The notes under the pieces are model-generated. The model did not search any database. It had not been told where the DNA came from and worked only from the letters and a program-made list of their open reading frames with translations. This document shows positions 36,722-49,250 of a DNA stretch of 64,000 nt, in pieces; positions within the stretch are counted from its first letter, which is position 1, and each line of letters starts with the position of its first letter. The stretch is from NCBI RefSeq assembly GCF_013373865.1, contig NC_050475.1:2805001-2869000 (forward strand), given 5' to 3'. This DNA is from Monomorium pharaonis (lineage: Eukaryota > Arthropoda > Insecta > Hymenoptera > Formicidae). The position numbers and the translations under genes were made by a program.

Positions 36722-39700
36722 GTAACTAACTTGCTCAGTTTGCTGTGACCTTCCTGAGTTGTCTAGTGGATACAAAAATTTTTTTGAAACGATAGAATCT
36801 GTGTCGGAATTAAACCTGCGGTAAATATTGTCAATATTAATGAGAAAAATCTATAATATAGATTTTCGAAGAGTTATATGATTATTTCATTAAAATGGTT
36901 TACAATTAGTTATGCAGTCCTCGTATGTAACTCTTATATTTGAGGCGCTTATTGCAAAAGTGGGTTGATTAGCAAAATTCAATTTTCTATTTTAAAACGT
37001 TACTTATGCACGCTTTAAAATAGGAAATTGAATTTTGGTAGTTGGGTTATTTTTGTAATAAGCGGCTTTATTTAACATTAAGGAAGATAAAGGTGCGTTT
37101 AAATTATCGAGCCAAATTTTGAGCGATTTAGTAAAAGACGAGTGAGTGCTCGTGGATGGAGGTTCGGCTCGAGATATAGCTTAATAATTTGGACACATCT
37201 TTAAACATACGTTTATTTTAGTCATTCTTGTATAAATACTGGTAAATCTTATTTGAGAAATTTTTTCACAAACAATGCATTTGTATATACGAAACAATTT
37301 AAAATGCAAAAAATTATTTCAAGTTTCGAATTAACATAAAATTTTGAAAAATTATATGATTAAATACGATAAAACAACTACGATATAACAAATAAATGTG
37401 ATGTAATGAGGTGAAAAAAAAATACATAAAACAAAAATGCACATGTAAATATAAGTTGAAAAGTAAGTAATTACTATTTCAATTATTCTATTAAACTAAT
37501 ACAAGAGTGATTAAAATAAACTCTATGTTTAAAATTCCAAACTTTTATATAATTGATAAGTTTTTTTGCTTTGCTTAATTAAATTATAGGATATGCAATC
37601 GATTAAATTTTTTCTGTTAAGTGCAATTTTTAAAAAGCATTAAACGTGGGTGAATATAGCATAATAATAATGAAACTTAATGCACGTAATTTAATTTTTC
37701 TCTTAAGACAACTGATCATATTCTTATAATTTTTATATTCGAAAAATCTATATGACTATATATCATGTACTCTTTGCGATATAGATTGATGAGTATTCAT
37801 AATTGATGTATATAGTTCTAAATATAAATCTATACTAAAAAATATGAAATTATGTCATTAATGTCCACATAAATGCTGTTTTATTAATTACTATTTTTAT
37901 AATCGTCTAATTTACTAAATCCATATTTTATGCTATATATATTTATAGCCATTTATATATTTTCTGTTTAAACAGTACGGGAAAAAATATTATGAAACAA
38001 AATTATTCTATATAAAAGGAGAGAATATGGAAAAATCTTATATACATTGGAATAAATGTACTAACAAATTAGTGTTTGTGTGTATGTGTATAATGTACGC
38101 TATTAATAATCTACTTCATTGGATACGCGCGCATTTATAATATATTTTACACCGTAAAAGTATTGCTATAATTTAACAAAATGCGCGGCAAGGCAGAACA
38201 CGCGAGGACTATTCGGGGCTAGGGATTATTCTACACGTTATACATCTCATATCATCGAATACTAAAGAATAATCGTGCAAATGCATATAAAAATTGCTTA
38301 TTATGTTCACGACTATACAGCTAATCGCAGCGTCTTGTGCGACAGAGCTCATGCCATTTATCGGGGAAACTGTTCACAGAAATGCAACATTGGTCCATTA
38401 AGTGCAAATTATGCGTCGCGTAAAATTCGTAGGAAGATTGAGGATTAAATATGCTTTGCATGTATAATGGTACGGTAGTACACAAAACGACAAGAAATGC
38501 TTTTATTAAAAAATCCGTTTTATTTTGTGTCTTTTTTTTTACGAACTTGTGCACTATTACATATTGCCGATATGGTTTACAAGTCGCAAGTCGCACACAT
38601 GAATTCTGCCAGAAGATGACTAAATCTTTTTACAGCACTAATGTTTCTCACATTAAAATCCGACAATGTCGGACATTTTTTATCTGTACCAAAAAACATT
38701 GAAAAATTCTACAACAGTTCCGAGCTCCGTCACACGGTCTGTGCTGGACCTCTACCGGGATTAGATTTTCAATGGTTTCGCTTTCTCTAATGTAATATCT
38801 GCTGCAATTGTTCTATTTAGTTAAAACAATAGCAAAGAGGGAAATGACCGTACACTTCATGGAGCGATTAAATACGTTTGCATAGTTACCAATATTCGCG
38901 GGTATACTATAAAACGATGAAAACTATTTTTACAACGAAGCCGTTCAATTAGACTAATATGATTTTTAAATCCTAAAATATTTAACAATGGTTCAGCTAG
39001 TCGATAATGCATCCAATTTGGTATCATATTATCTGCCGTGAAATCGTGAACGCGAACGTGATTTCATGACGTGAACACGTTCACAAACGCGCGAATAAAC
39101 GTCATTTCCTTCTTTGCTATACATATGCCGTGGACACATTGTCATTAATTTACACTTTTTTTTCTCAACGATTAATAATTCTAATGAAGATACGTACACG
39201 AAAGATCGATTGATAAATCAATAAATGTCCTTAGCGAAATAAAATTTTAAGTAAACCTGCAATGTATAATCTGTGCATTCTAATTAAAAATTAGCCCACT
39301 CATTAGTTGATCAAGTTGAAGTATCGAACTTTCATGTACGTGCGAGGGACTACAAATATAGCTAAAAATCTATGAGACTGCAGTTACATTCCCGAATCTG
39401 AAAACACATATCAATATAGCGCCTGTGTTTATTCTTCAGATGAAAATTTGATTCACTACAAGTTTCCCTTCTTCATATTTTAGTATAAGTAAAGAATATT
39501 TGCGAAAAAGAATCGATTTGCAACCTCTTATCAAATTGATGTTAATTTTCATTAGTTGAAAAAAGTTTTCAAAACCTGAACATGGAGAAACATACAATGG
39601 GATCCATATAATATAGGCTTGCCTTATTTCTTGCGTAATGCATCAATTATGTCTACGTGTTTGTTGTGCCGTTAAAAGATATACCACCACGCGAAAAACC

Positions 39701-40057
39701 GAAAATAGAATGAAGGAAGAAATGATTGTCCATATCCACATATGGACGAGATTTGTACTATGCCTGTTGTCACATATAATGCGGTATTTCATGGCAAAAG
39801 AACTAGAAAGAGAACTGCCTATACCTAGTCCTCTCTAAGTATTGGCGTAAGAAATCGGTGATCTCGGTGGTGGCTGCGGCACACAGAGATCGAAGTATCG
39901 CGGACGAAATTCTTTAGTTTTCATTATTTGTAATAACACGGTTACTTCTCTGAGAGGAAGAGATAGAGAAGGAGATAGTTAGAGAAAGAGAAACAGATGT
40001 TCTATCGGATATCTAAAATCGAGAAACGCCGAGACCAATTTAAGATTCACCCTCTCA
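36722..40057. other. Convergent 3' region of the ZAD and Sam-S genes
   Basis: This AT-rich stretch lies between two convergent coding regions and should carry both 3' UTRs. It contains the foldback element at 36945-37065 and no convincing coding sequence. Several AATAAA-type signals exist on both strands; I cannot choose between them. Confidence 0.45.
36945..37065. repeat. Foldback (imperfect palindrome) downstream of the ZAD gene
   Basis: Two ~50-bp arms meet with a short spacer: the left arm begins GGCGCTTATTGCAAAAG and the reverse complement of the right arm begins GCCGCTTATTACAAAAA. Both contain CAAAATTCAATTT and TATTTTAAA. It lies about 220 bp after the stop codon and so is probably transcribed in the 3' UTR. 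Confidence 0.7.
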
Positions 40058-43000
40058 TCAATCATCGAGAATTAATTTTTTTGGTTGCTCCCATGTGAAA
40101 CCGTCTCGTCCAAAGTGACCATACGTACTGGTTTGTTGATAAATAGGATTGCGAAGATTTAGCTCCCTACATAAGAAAGAAAATTACATATACTTTTAAT
40201 TTAGTTCCTTCTGTAATTTGTTATTTAGAATTATATATAAATTATATAGTTATTATATAATATATCGGGATTGAAAATATTATAGAAAAAAGTTATACTT
40301 GATGAATTATTCTCAGTTGAATCTAATATAACATCATGGCATTCAAAAGTAGCAAATACATAATACATCATCGAATAATCATCTATAAACTTTTATTCTT
40401 ATTGTCTCTGAACATGAAAAATATCGAGAATAATTAGACTGATTATATTAAATTTGAGAAAAATATTAAATTATTTATATATACGTACTTGACGATTTTT
40501 CCGGGTCGCAAATCGAAGTTCTTATTCACTATATCTAGGAGCTCGTTTTGAGAACGTGTAGATGTGCCATAATCGAAAACTGTAATAGACAATGGCTCCG
40601 CCACTCCAATTGCATAAGAAACCTAATATAAATAAACATACATTTTTCACCACTCAAAGATATAGAATTTTTTAAATTACATTACAAAAATGGTTTCATG
40701 TGATTCAATAAGAATATTGTGACGCTTGCAAATTTTACCTGTACAAGACAGCGTCTGCAAAGGCCAGCCTTTACCAAGGATTTGGCAACCCATCTTGCGG
40801 CATAAGCAGCTGATCTGTCCACCTTTGTAAAGTCTTTACCGGAAAATGCACCCCCACCATGCGCTCCCCAACCACCGTACGTATCTACGATGATCTTCCG
40901 TCCAGTAAGACCAGCGTCACTCTGGAATTTTTAACAAAAATCTATCAGAATTTATAAGATATGATACACATTTTTATTAAAGATTACCTATCACATACAT
41001 AAACATACATCTCGTATAATATATCTAGATACATTAATTTTTTAATAAATAATTTTTTAAAATTAAAATATTTTAAAAAAGTTATATTTGTGATGGATTA
41101 TTCTCAGATAAAGTAATGTGTTATCATGGCATTCAAAAGTAGCAAATATATATATAAAATACATCATCGAATAATCATTTATGATTTTTTTAATTATCTA
41201 AATCACTAAACGTGAAAGATCGAGAATGATTAACATTTGCATTCATTACATCGTGCAATAAAAATATAATTGGAAACTTTAGCAATACCTGTGGTCCACC
41301 AATATTGAAAACCCCGCAAGGATTCACATGGAAGACTGTTCTCTCATCTAGATATCTTGCTGGTATTACTTCTTTGATGACCTTCTCCATGACCGCTTTA
41401 CGCAATTCATCTAGACCAATTTTTTCACTATGTTGCAGTGATACCACAACAGTATGGACTCTTATAGGTACGCAGGCTCCATGGTCCATGATATATTCGC
41501 AGGTTACCTATCACATACATAATATACATTTTATATAATTATATATTAATTTTTTAATATATTATTATATAAAAACACTGTAAATAAATTATATTTGATG
41601 GATTATTCTCATAAATAATTAGTCATCACGGCACTCGAGCGTAGCAAATACAAAGAATAATCATTGAATAACCATCATCCATAAACTTTTTTCTTATTGT
41701 ACAGTCTGAATATGAAAAGTATCGATAAAGTATCTGTAAAAGTAACGATTACACCCGAAAATCTTTTGATACAGACAACTCTTTCACTTACGAATTTCTC
41801 AAATTCCATTAATCCCGACTTTTTTGTTTGCTTTATCTCATTAAATTCTCTTAGATTCTGCATTTTTTATTAATTAAGATAAACTAAAAATATATATAGA
41901 TATATAGAAATCAAACCTGTGTTTTTGAATCTGGACGAGCCCACCACAATTCACCACTTCGTCTCAGCTCGGCGATTTTTTGATTCAATTTGTGCGCCAG
42001 TACGACCGTCAGTGGCATACATTCGTCGGTTTCATCGGTAGCGTAACCGAACATTAGACCCTGATAGAAGAATTTGAGTTATTTTAACTAAAATTTATGA
42101 GATAAGTTTGAAGTTATTAAAATCTTGTGTAATGTATAATTACAAAATATATAGACAAGTATTTAAAATTACGTGCCGTCAAAATATAAAAATAAACATT
42201 GTATTTTTACATAAAAGCTTTATAAAAGATTAAAAAAGCACTTTTTAAACAGTATTTATTATATAAAATTTATGATATATAAAATTGTAAAGAATATATA
42301 AAGCAATAAGGCTAATATGCAATAAAGGGTGCCACACAGAACAGAACATACAAATGGAAATATACTCACATTAACATAAATGACAACAAAAACTTAATTT
42401 ACAAACTATTTACACCTCACACCAGTAATTATAATAAGCAATTAACTAATTTGATATCAATTAACAAAGAATTATATTCTGAATTATGTCTATTATATAA
42501 ACAAAATTTATAATAATGTGTTAAAATCATATTCAATAAAGTCATGGTTAATTTACTCTACTGGGGACATTATTAATACTATATAATTTACAAAATATTT
42601 TTAAATCTAGAGGAACTTTCTTGCACAAGCTGTACATTTTAGATATTTATTTAATTTTGCAGTTTCTATATGTCAGATTCAGCTAAAGAATTAACAACAG
42701 AATAACATTTCTTACAATTCTTACAGTAGTACATTCATACTATTGTGATAATGCAACAGATATGTGAAGAAATATTCAATCACATGCCACCGCCACCTCT
42801 AGCAAAGAAATAAGAAGAATTAGAATTAATAGGATCTGCGAAGAAATATAAGAAGAAAGGTTAAGGTTACAAATAAAATAAAGAAGACAAAATGCTATTT
42901 GTGTAGCTACTATAAAGAAATATACTTAATAGTGCAGAGATGATAAACGATCAAAAGAGAAGAGAGGAAAAAACAGAAGAAAACAAAGATAAAAATTAAT

Positions 43001-46000
43001 TCAACGATGACAATGCTAATTGACCTGATCTCCTGCTCCCACTTCCTCGTCGCTACGGTTTTCGTGAACGCCCGCCGCGATATTTGGTGACTGAGCGTCG
43101 AGCGCCAACAGAACATTGCACAGCTTGTAGTCAAAACCTGTAGAAATCATTAACGTGGTGAGATAAAGATATTCACTACCGTTTTTCACGCGTAGACACG
43201 CGTTCTTCTTGCACGATATTCCGCCATTTTGGTGTATTGGGCTATCATCAGACCACATGTTGATCCTAATAATTCTGGTTAATAATTCTGATTAAAGCTA
43301 ATACGACGGCTGCATGTACAAAGATTAGAAAAATATAGAATCAAATTCTTGGAAATTTTTGTCTTGTGCATGTTAAATTCTTTCTAGATAAGACAGCAAG
43401 CCATATAAACAAAATTATATGTATGCGAACGTAGTACATGCAACCTTACTTCCTATAAACATGATAACTAAATATCGGCACTTTGTTGGAATCACATTCC
43501 AATGGTTTTTTAATTTATCTGCGAGATTACTTCTGCCGAATTAAAGAAATTTCCTGCAGAATTCGTTGCAAGGAATTTTTTAAGAATTATGTTGCGGTAT
43601 TATCTTACAGCGATGGTGTTTAGATATTCGCACAGATGCTGTCAGTCTCACCTGCATAACGCAAACAAACACACGTAGATGTAACACACGCTTGTGACAT
43701 ACAAAACAGTAAAACAGATTTGAAAACATCTTTCAAGGAGTGACGAGGGAAGAACAAGAAGCAAGAATAAGGCAGATCGTTGACATTGAATTATTTTTGG
43801 CTGTTCTGTGGCACGGGCTGAGAATGGGTTATGTACCTGATCACCTGCACCCACGTCCATCTCTTGCTTGTCCGTATGAACACCATCCGCAATATTTGGG
43901 GATTGCTGTTCGATCGCCACCAAAAGGTTCAACGTACGCCAATCGAATCCTGCCACGATACGCTTAAGTTACACAGTCTTTACTCATTTCTTTGTATAAT
44001 CTTTTTTTTATCCGAAAGTGAATGAGCAGAATACTGATTATCTGATCGATCGAGGCATGGAAGATCCAAGTTAAACACGTCAAAGAATTATATTCGTCTT
44101 GGTATAATCATATTAATATTCGGTATTAAAAAGAAAAATTGCAAATATTTTGTTTGGTGCTTGGATCTCTTCTGCCATAATCGGACGTGTCGTCATAACA
44201 ATTCGAGATGAAGGTGAACCGAACCAGCCGGATTTTATGAGGACGAGGGAGCTGGCTATCTTTTCAGCCACAAAGCATGCATGTGTTACATGAGTAATGA
44301 CTTGTCATTTTGTTGCGAGTATAAAGATTTTAATCTTTCTCCGCGTAAACATACAGTTAGTAGCATCCAACAAAGTGTCAGAGACAATTGAAGGAAGATG
44401 TGACAGACGTGCATCACTGAAATTATGGGTAAATATAACGCTAATAAGATATCTTCGGTTGCCATACCTTTGGAGGAATCATCATAACCGATGTGTTTCA
44501 CTGTATCTCGTACGATCTTCTGATAATCCACTACAGCTTTTGATGTAATCTCTCCGCACAAGAGTATCATCCCAGTTTTCGTAACAGTTTCTGTAACAAA
44601 TAAAAAAAAGTACGATAATTAAAATCCACTTGTTGCACATATAATGTCAACATAAAAAATTATATATATATTTAATGCGGAATATCTCAATGATGTGATT
44701 GTATTTAAAGACTGTTAAGTAAATGCTAAGGCGCAGCTACGATTTAGGAAAATTGTCTTTTTTTTCAAAAATATTCTTTTTTAACAAAATATTGTGAATG
44801 CAGCAGATATACAAGTCAAAAGTTCCGGCCTAAAACTGGTTCACGGCCGAATACAAACTAATTTATAAATAGATATCGTAATACATGTTCAAGTGCCCGA
44901 AGAAATCGGCACTGTCTTGGCGAAACTTACCGCATGCAACTTTAGCGTCGGGATCTTGTTTCAAATGTGCATCCAAAATGGCGTCGCTTATTTGATCACA
45001 CATTTTATCTAAAAAATAACATAAGACATATAAGTATACTAATACCAGTAAATTATTGAGCAAAACATTTAAAAGAATAATGTCTAAACATGATTAAAAT
45101 ATAATTAAAATCTTATTTTTAAAAAACTGTACACAATGCAAAAACAAAGAATAGAAAAAATAAATTTATTATATAAAGAAATGACATAAAGATATATCTC
45201 ATTATATCTGTATTATAACATAATCTAAAAAAAGTAATGAATTGTTAATCCAAACTTAGTTCACCTAAATCGCACACGTGACTCGTGAACTTTCTTTCTT
45301 TATCTTTGATATAATTAGAACCGTGATGTAAAGAAAGAAAACAAACCGTAGAGATAATTAGCAATACAAGAGCAAATCGCGAAGAAATAAATTATGATAT
45401 TCAGTTATTTTCGAAATAATTAAAATTAAAAGGTACAAGAATTACGACTGCAACCTTTAAAAATTAATTGCATAAAAAAGAACATGTTAAATGAATTAAA
45501 CGTTTTAAAATTAGCTGTAATATTACGATTTTTTGGAGATACTAATAAAATCTTATAGCAACCATCTTTAGATTGGATATCAAACAGGAAGAAATTTATA
45601 TGAACAATGTTATATAAATCCAACATAATCTTTTACAATTTTTCTACAGTTTGCTATTAGCACATAATTTTTTTTTTTAGAACAACTATTCTAAAGTAGG
45701 TAAAACACTACAATATTTTGCTATCAGCACACAATTTTTTTTTTTAAATAACAAGACTGTTTAAAAGGGAGTTTGATAAAGCAGATGAAATGTTACAATT
45801 TACTATCAGGTTGATAATATTACTATGTAACACTTTCAGATACCAATTTGTCTTAAAAGGTTATTTAAGATTACAAGTTAAAGCGATGTTTTGCGCTCCC
45901 GATTTTTTTACATTGATATTTTTATGAAAAACTATTTGCGTGATGTTCCCATTTGTAGATATCGCTGAATCGTAGATACACTTACGGTTCACAGAAATCA

Positions 46001-48308
46001 TGAGAAATCATTGAAAAAGGGCATTAAAAAAAACGAGCGTTGGAAAAAAAAGTAGAAAATGCGATACAGAAGAAAAAAGAACATCGATTACTGGCTCAGT
46101 GGTTAGTGACAAATCTCTATGACCGATGGCAAATGTTTAAAAAAATTTCTGTTAGAAGTAGAGATAAAAGAGGTAGAGAAAATAAAATTTAAATCTAGAA
46201 GAGATAAATGTTTGTGAGAGAGAGATACGAGAGCAGCATTTGAGCATGCAGTGTACACATAGTTTTCAAGATATTTAATAATTTCTTTACATATAAAATG
46301 ATATTATATATTATGTAATAAATATAATTATATAATTCATTGTTTATTGTACATAATTATTATATTTTATATAAATATAAAATATATTATTTATTTTATT
46401 CCATTTAATATGTAAAATAATTTTTGCTTATTCCACAAAAATCTTCGAATATCATGTCAAATGCTGCATCTAGTTAATAGAGTGTAATACTGGAGATTAG
46501 AATAAGTACCAATTTAGAAGTCGTTAGATAAAAAATGAATATTCATATTGGAATTCACGTGTCTATTATACTTTTAAAACTAATGTATTTGGATATATAT
46601 GTAAAATAATAATATTATGTTATATTATAATCATTATACAGCTAATTTTTGTCTATATAGTTTGATCGTTTCCATATTCATGTTCCTTGTATGTCTTATC
46701 ATGAACTAATCTTAAATATTACATATGCAATTGTGTATTTATATATTCATAGATTTATATTATTCATACGACAGAATATCGCGACTTTAAGCGTTTTAGT
46801 CCTTCATGGCCAGTTCTAAAAGATTCCAGCCAAGGTACAGAATGCTAAAAAGAACCATAAAGAGGCACAAAGGAGGAAAAAAGGATGTGCAGAGTTGATT
46901 TCTGTTCTGGTTAACGATAGCTTCGTTTCTTTCTCTCTCTCTAAGGATTGCGTGGCTTATAACAATCGAGTTCTATCTTGTTTGTCGATTGTTTTGAATT
47001 TGGGCGATCAACATGTTAATTCAATCGTTGAAGTCAATCGATTGCGACAAAAGAAACAACAGTCGAATGGCATTCAATGGGCGACCAATCGCGCCATCTA
47101 TGTAGCGAAGAGAATCATCTAGAACTCTAGAAGATGGCGAACACTTTTTTTTGCGCATGACGAACAATTGCTCATGCTGAATTGTTTCTGCCGTCAGTTG
47201 GACTCGTAATAGCAAGGCTATAACAGGGAATAAGTAATAATAGAAAAGAGAAAAATTTCTCAATCGACATCAGTCTGCTCGAACATTCTTGCCTTGCCAG
47301 TTTTTTCAGCTCACAGTCCTTTCTATAACACAGAATGATTAATTTCGATTAGCCTGCATTAATGCTAATCCAATGCTAATGTAGACACCCACGAAGTATA
47401 ATACACGTGGTTCCCGCAGCATTGTCGCGTATCGATATTTCAATTAAAAGAATCGATCAGGATTGTAACGCTTTTCCTCGGTCGCTTTAGAAACAGCTCT
47501 TTTTATCTGGCAACAGAGATCTCGTACTGTATATTTTACTAACAACGATTAGACCCATGTAACTTCTAACGAATTCCGACGAGGATCAGACAGCTGATAA
47601 TCAGACGCATTGGAAGGAAAACCTGGAAAGAGGAAAAGTTACAGAAAATTCAAGCCACAAGGAGTAAGAATGCTCTAACGAAACAATGAAACCTTCTCTC
47701 TCTCCAGCGTCCGAAAAGAACGGACCCGCTCTCGATTAAGAACCACGTTCCCACGGTTATAAGCGTCTCGCGCGTCTCCTAAAACGAGACACAGGAAAAG
47801 GCGGAATGGATTCATCCGGGATCCTCGTGCGATGACTAATCCCGACATGAATGCCACGAACGGCATGAACGACAAATCAGCCGGCATCCGTCCGCATCAT
47901 CGGCCGATCGCGCGCTGCGATCGGCGCGCGAGCACATGGCGGCGGCGCGCCGCCAGCGGCAATGTGCACACAGCGGCGCCAGGGCGCCGAGAAATGGAGT
48001 AAAAGCCAGAAGCCATGGGAGAGACAGAGCGAGATCCGATACTCCTTTTCTGAGGCTCGTTCTCCGCGGAGCGTCGTCGCCGGGAGAGGCGGGAGGGGGA
48101 GATGGAATTCGAGATCAATTTGCCGAGGGGGAGAGAACGAAGGGGTAGGAAAAAGCGCGGCACGGATCACGGGAGGTGATCCTCTCCTCCATAGCGACGT
48201 ACGCGGCATGATGGTGGAGTGCTGCTGCTAGTGGTAGCGGTAGGGTGGTGGTGGAAAGCGGCAAGGTACAGGGGGACGTAGAGCGAGAGGGAGAAGGAGA
48301 AGGAAAGA

Positions 48309-48369
<61 letters not shown>

Positions 48370-48607
48370 AAAAAGACGTTTTTCGACCGATAATGCAGGG
48401 TCGAACCCCGCGCAGGGCCCGGCTCTCAGGGGGGTTGACCGTCTCGAGGGTGATTCCCCCCTCCCCGTAATCCGGGAGGGATTCTGGCTCACCTGGGTGT
48501 CCCTCGCCGACCGACTCCGAGGTGAATAAGAACGCGGTGTCTTGCTGCAGCTCGGGCGGCGCGTGGCCGTTCGCGTAGCCGTTCATATGGTGCGCGGTCT
48601 CCGGCAT
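40058..48607 (-). CDS. Sam-S: S-adenosylmethionine synthetase (methionine adenosyltransferase)
   Basis: Exons on the minus strand: 48607-48493, 45008-44931, 44590-44468, one of two alternatives (43949-43837 or 43137-43025), 42060-41917, 41507-41289, 40921-40739, 40622-40489 and 40166-40058. With either alternative the CDS is 1218 nt, giving 405 aa, normal for the family. The enzyme makes S-adenosylmethionine from methionine and ATP in the cytosol. Visible motifs are TSESVGEGHPDK (His37 in the catalytic GHPDK), GAGDQ (139-143) followed by GLMFGYATDE, and the P-loop-like GGGAFSGKD (286-294). The start MPETAHHMNGYANG has A at -3 and fits the family N-terminus, although the frame stays open another 145 codons upstream. 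Intron 1 is 3.5 kb; three 3' introns contain snoRNA-like sequences. Confidence 0.96.
40306..40379 (-). ncRNA. Intronic C/D-box snoRNA candidate, copy 1
   Basis: Read on the minus strand (the host-gene sense), a 7-bp terminal stem ATTATTC/GAATAAT encloses a C box GATGATG and a D box CTGA, with an internal C'-like CATGATG. Upstream of a D'-like TTGA lies TATTTGCTACT, which is complementary to AGTAGCAAATA, a segment I recall as highly conserved in eukaryotic 28S rRNA and targeted by U24/U76-type guides. The 74-nt length is typical. It lies in the last Sam-S intron. The exact family is not certain. Confidence 0.75.
41097..41175 (-). ncRNA. Intronic C/D-box snoRNA candidate, copy 2
   Basis: Same architecture as copy 1: stem ATTATTC/GAATAAT, C box GATGATG, D box CTGA and the shared core TTTGCTACTTTTGAATGCC. 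The antisense element extends to 12 nt (ATATTTGCTACT). The AT-rich region between the C box and the guide differs from copy 1. It lies in the Sam-S intron between 41288 and 40922, on the host sense strand. Confidence 0.75.
41602..41672 (-). ncRNA. Degenerate intronic C/D-box snoRNA copy 3
   Basis: This is related to copies 1 and 2 and keeps the guide core TATTTGCTAC, the 3' stem half GAATAAT and a C'-like GTGATGA. The C box has decayed to AATGATT and the D box to ATGA, and the D'-side region is changed (GCTCGAGTGCC). It is probably a pseudogenised or diverged duplicate. It lies in the Sam-S intron between 41916 and 41508. Confidence 0.5.
43025..43137 (-). CDS. Sam-S: Sam-S alternative exon 4b (gating-loop variant)
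   Basis: The 113-bp exon has an acceptor TTTCTACAG and an unusual donor GTCAAT. It encodes GFDYKLCNVLLAL... to ...EEVGAGDQ, 38 residues aligning gap-free with exon 4a (21 identical). Its phase is interchangeable with 4a, while inclusion of both would add 226 nt and shift the frame. The segment covers the strand and flexible loop that close over the MAT active site. The weak donor suggests regulated use. Confidence 0.88.
43837..43949 (-). CDS. Sam-S: Sam-S alternative exon 4a (gating-loop variant)
   Basis: The 113-bp exon has an acceptor ATCGTGGCAG and a donor GTACAT. It encodes GFDWRTLNLLVAI... to ...EMDVGAGDQ. It is nearest to the upstream constitutive exon and separated from 4b by a 699-bp intron. 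The conserved SPNIA, GVH and VGAGDQ blocks are shared with 4b, while the charged loop between them differs (TDKQEMD versus ENRSDEE). Confidence 0.88.
45009..48492 (-). other. Sam-S intron 1
   Basis: This 3.5-kb intron is mostly AT-rich with T/A runs. Near 45650-45760 a phrase of the type TTTGCTAT-AGCACA-AATTTTTTTTTTT is repeated directly. The 5' end is CpG-rich and carries a (GA)n microsatellite at 48311-48366. A hairpin-forming CCTCCCGGATTACGGGGAGG lies shortly after the donor (about 48457-48478). I see no exon inside. Confidence 0.4.
48311..48366. repeat. (GA)n microsatellite in Sam-S intron 1
   Basis: About 27 uninterrupted GA units lie roughly 130 bp downstream of the exon 1 donor. GAGA runs near promoters can bind GAGA-type factors in insects; whether this one does is unknown. 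Confidence 0.9.
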
Positions 48608-49250
48608 CTTCCTGCGTTTCGGGGTCGTCGCCGCCGTTGTCGCCTCGTCGTCTCGTAGCGGGTGCTCGCCACTCAGTTCCGTTCCAGGTGTACCGCCGTT
48701 GTATCGCCGAGCCCCGCTGCTACCGTGCGTTATGGCCGCGAGTGAACTTCTTTCCTCCACGTGCCTGATGCTCCTCCTCCTCCTCGTCGTCGTCGTCGTC
48801 GTCGTTTCCTCTTGCCTGTGGTTTACGCGCGAGGTTCCCGCTCTGAGGTTACCACCTGGGAGTGCAGTAAGATTTGGAGTCGCCGGAATCGTTACCTGTT
48901 GTGGCCTCCTCTTCTCTCGAGGGTGGGCTTCCTGAGAAGCGAGCGAGCGAACGTACGAGCGACGGCGTGCGCGAGAGGGAGAGCGGATCAGATCGCGTGA
49001 GGAGAGCACGAGCTCCACAGCCTCCACACAGGCACACGGCACACCGCGTAATGATCGGGGCTAATGGGCGACGGACAACGCGCCGCGACGCGTAGCGGGA
49101 AGTGAAAGAGGCTCCCCGCGGCTAGCCTACTCCTATTTATAACCTCGGCCCGCCTGCCCGCGCGATCGCCGGTCACGTGACACGCGTGTACACTCCGCGC
49201 GAAATTCGAATCGCCCGTCAGCTGTTCTCTGCTCCGGCCGCTTCCCTGCA
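48608..49250 (-). promoter_or_regulatory. Sam-S CpG-rich 5' UTR and promoter region
   Basis: CpG-rich sequence runs upstream of the Sam-S start codon. The coding frame remains open upstream to an ATG at 49042 (145 extra codons, rich in Arg, Thr and Ser), most likely as a GC-driven open leader. A (TCG/TCC)n tract lies near 48770-48805. A TATTTATA-like box at about 49134-49141 (minus strand reads TATAAATAG) is a plausible core promoter for leftward transcription. Confidence 0.45.

Noticed and set aside
43740..43967. Plus-strand frame over the Sam-S alternative exon
   Set aside because: Shadow of exon 4a on the opposite strand.
44160..44300. GC-richer hairpin-forming stretch in a Sam-S intron considered as an H/ACA snoRNA
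   Set aside because: Short stems can be drawn on either strand, but there is no convincing H box plus ACA arrangement.
48390..48430. GGGTCGAACCCCGC, resembling a tRNA T-arm
   Set aside because: No A box, anticodon arm or acceptor stem at the right distance; GC-rich coincidence.
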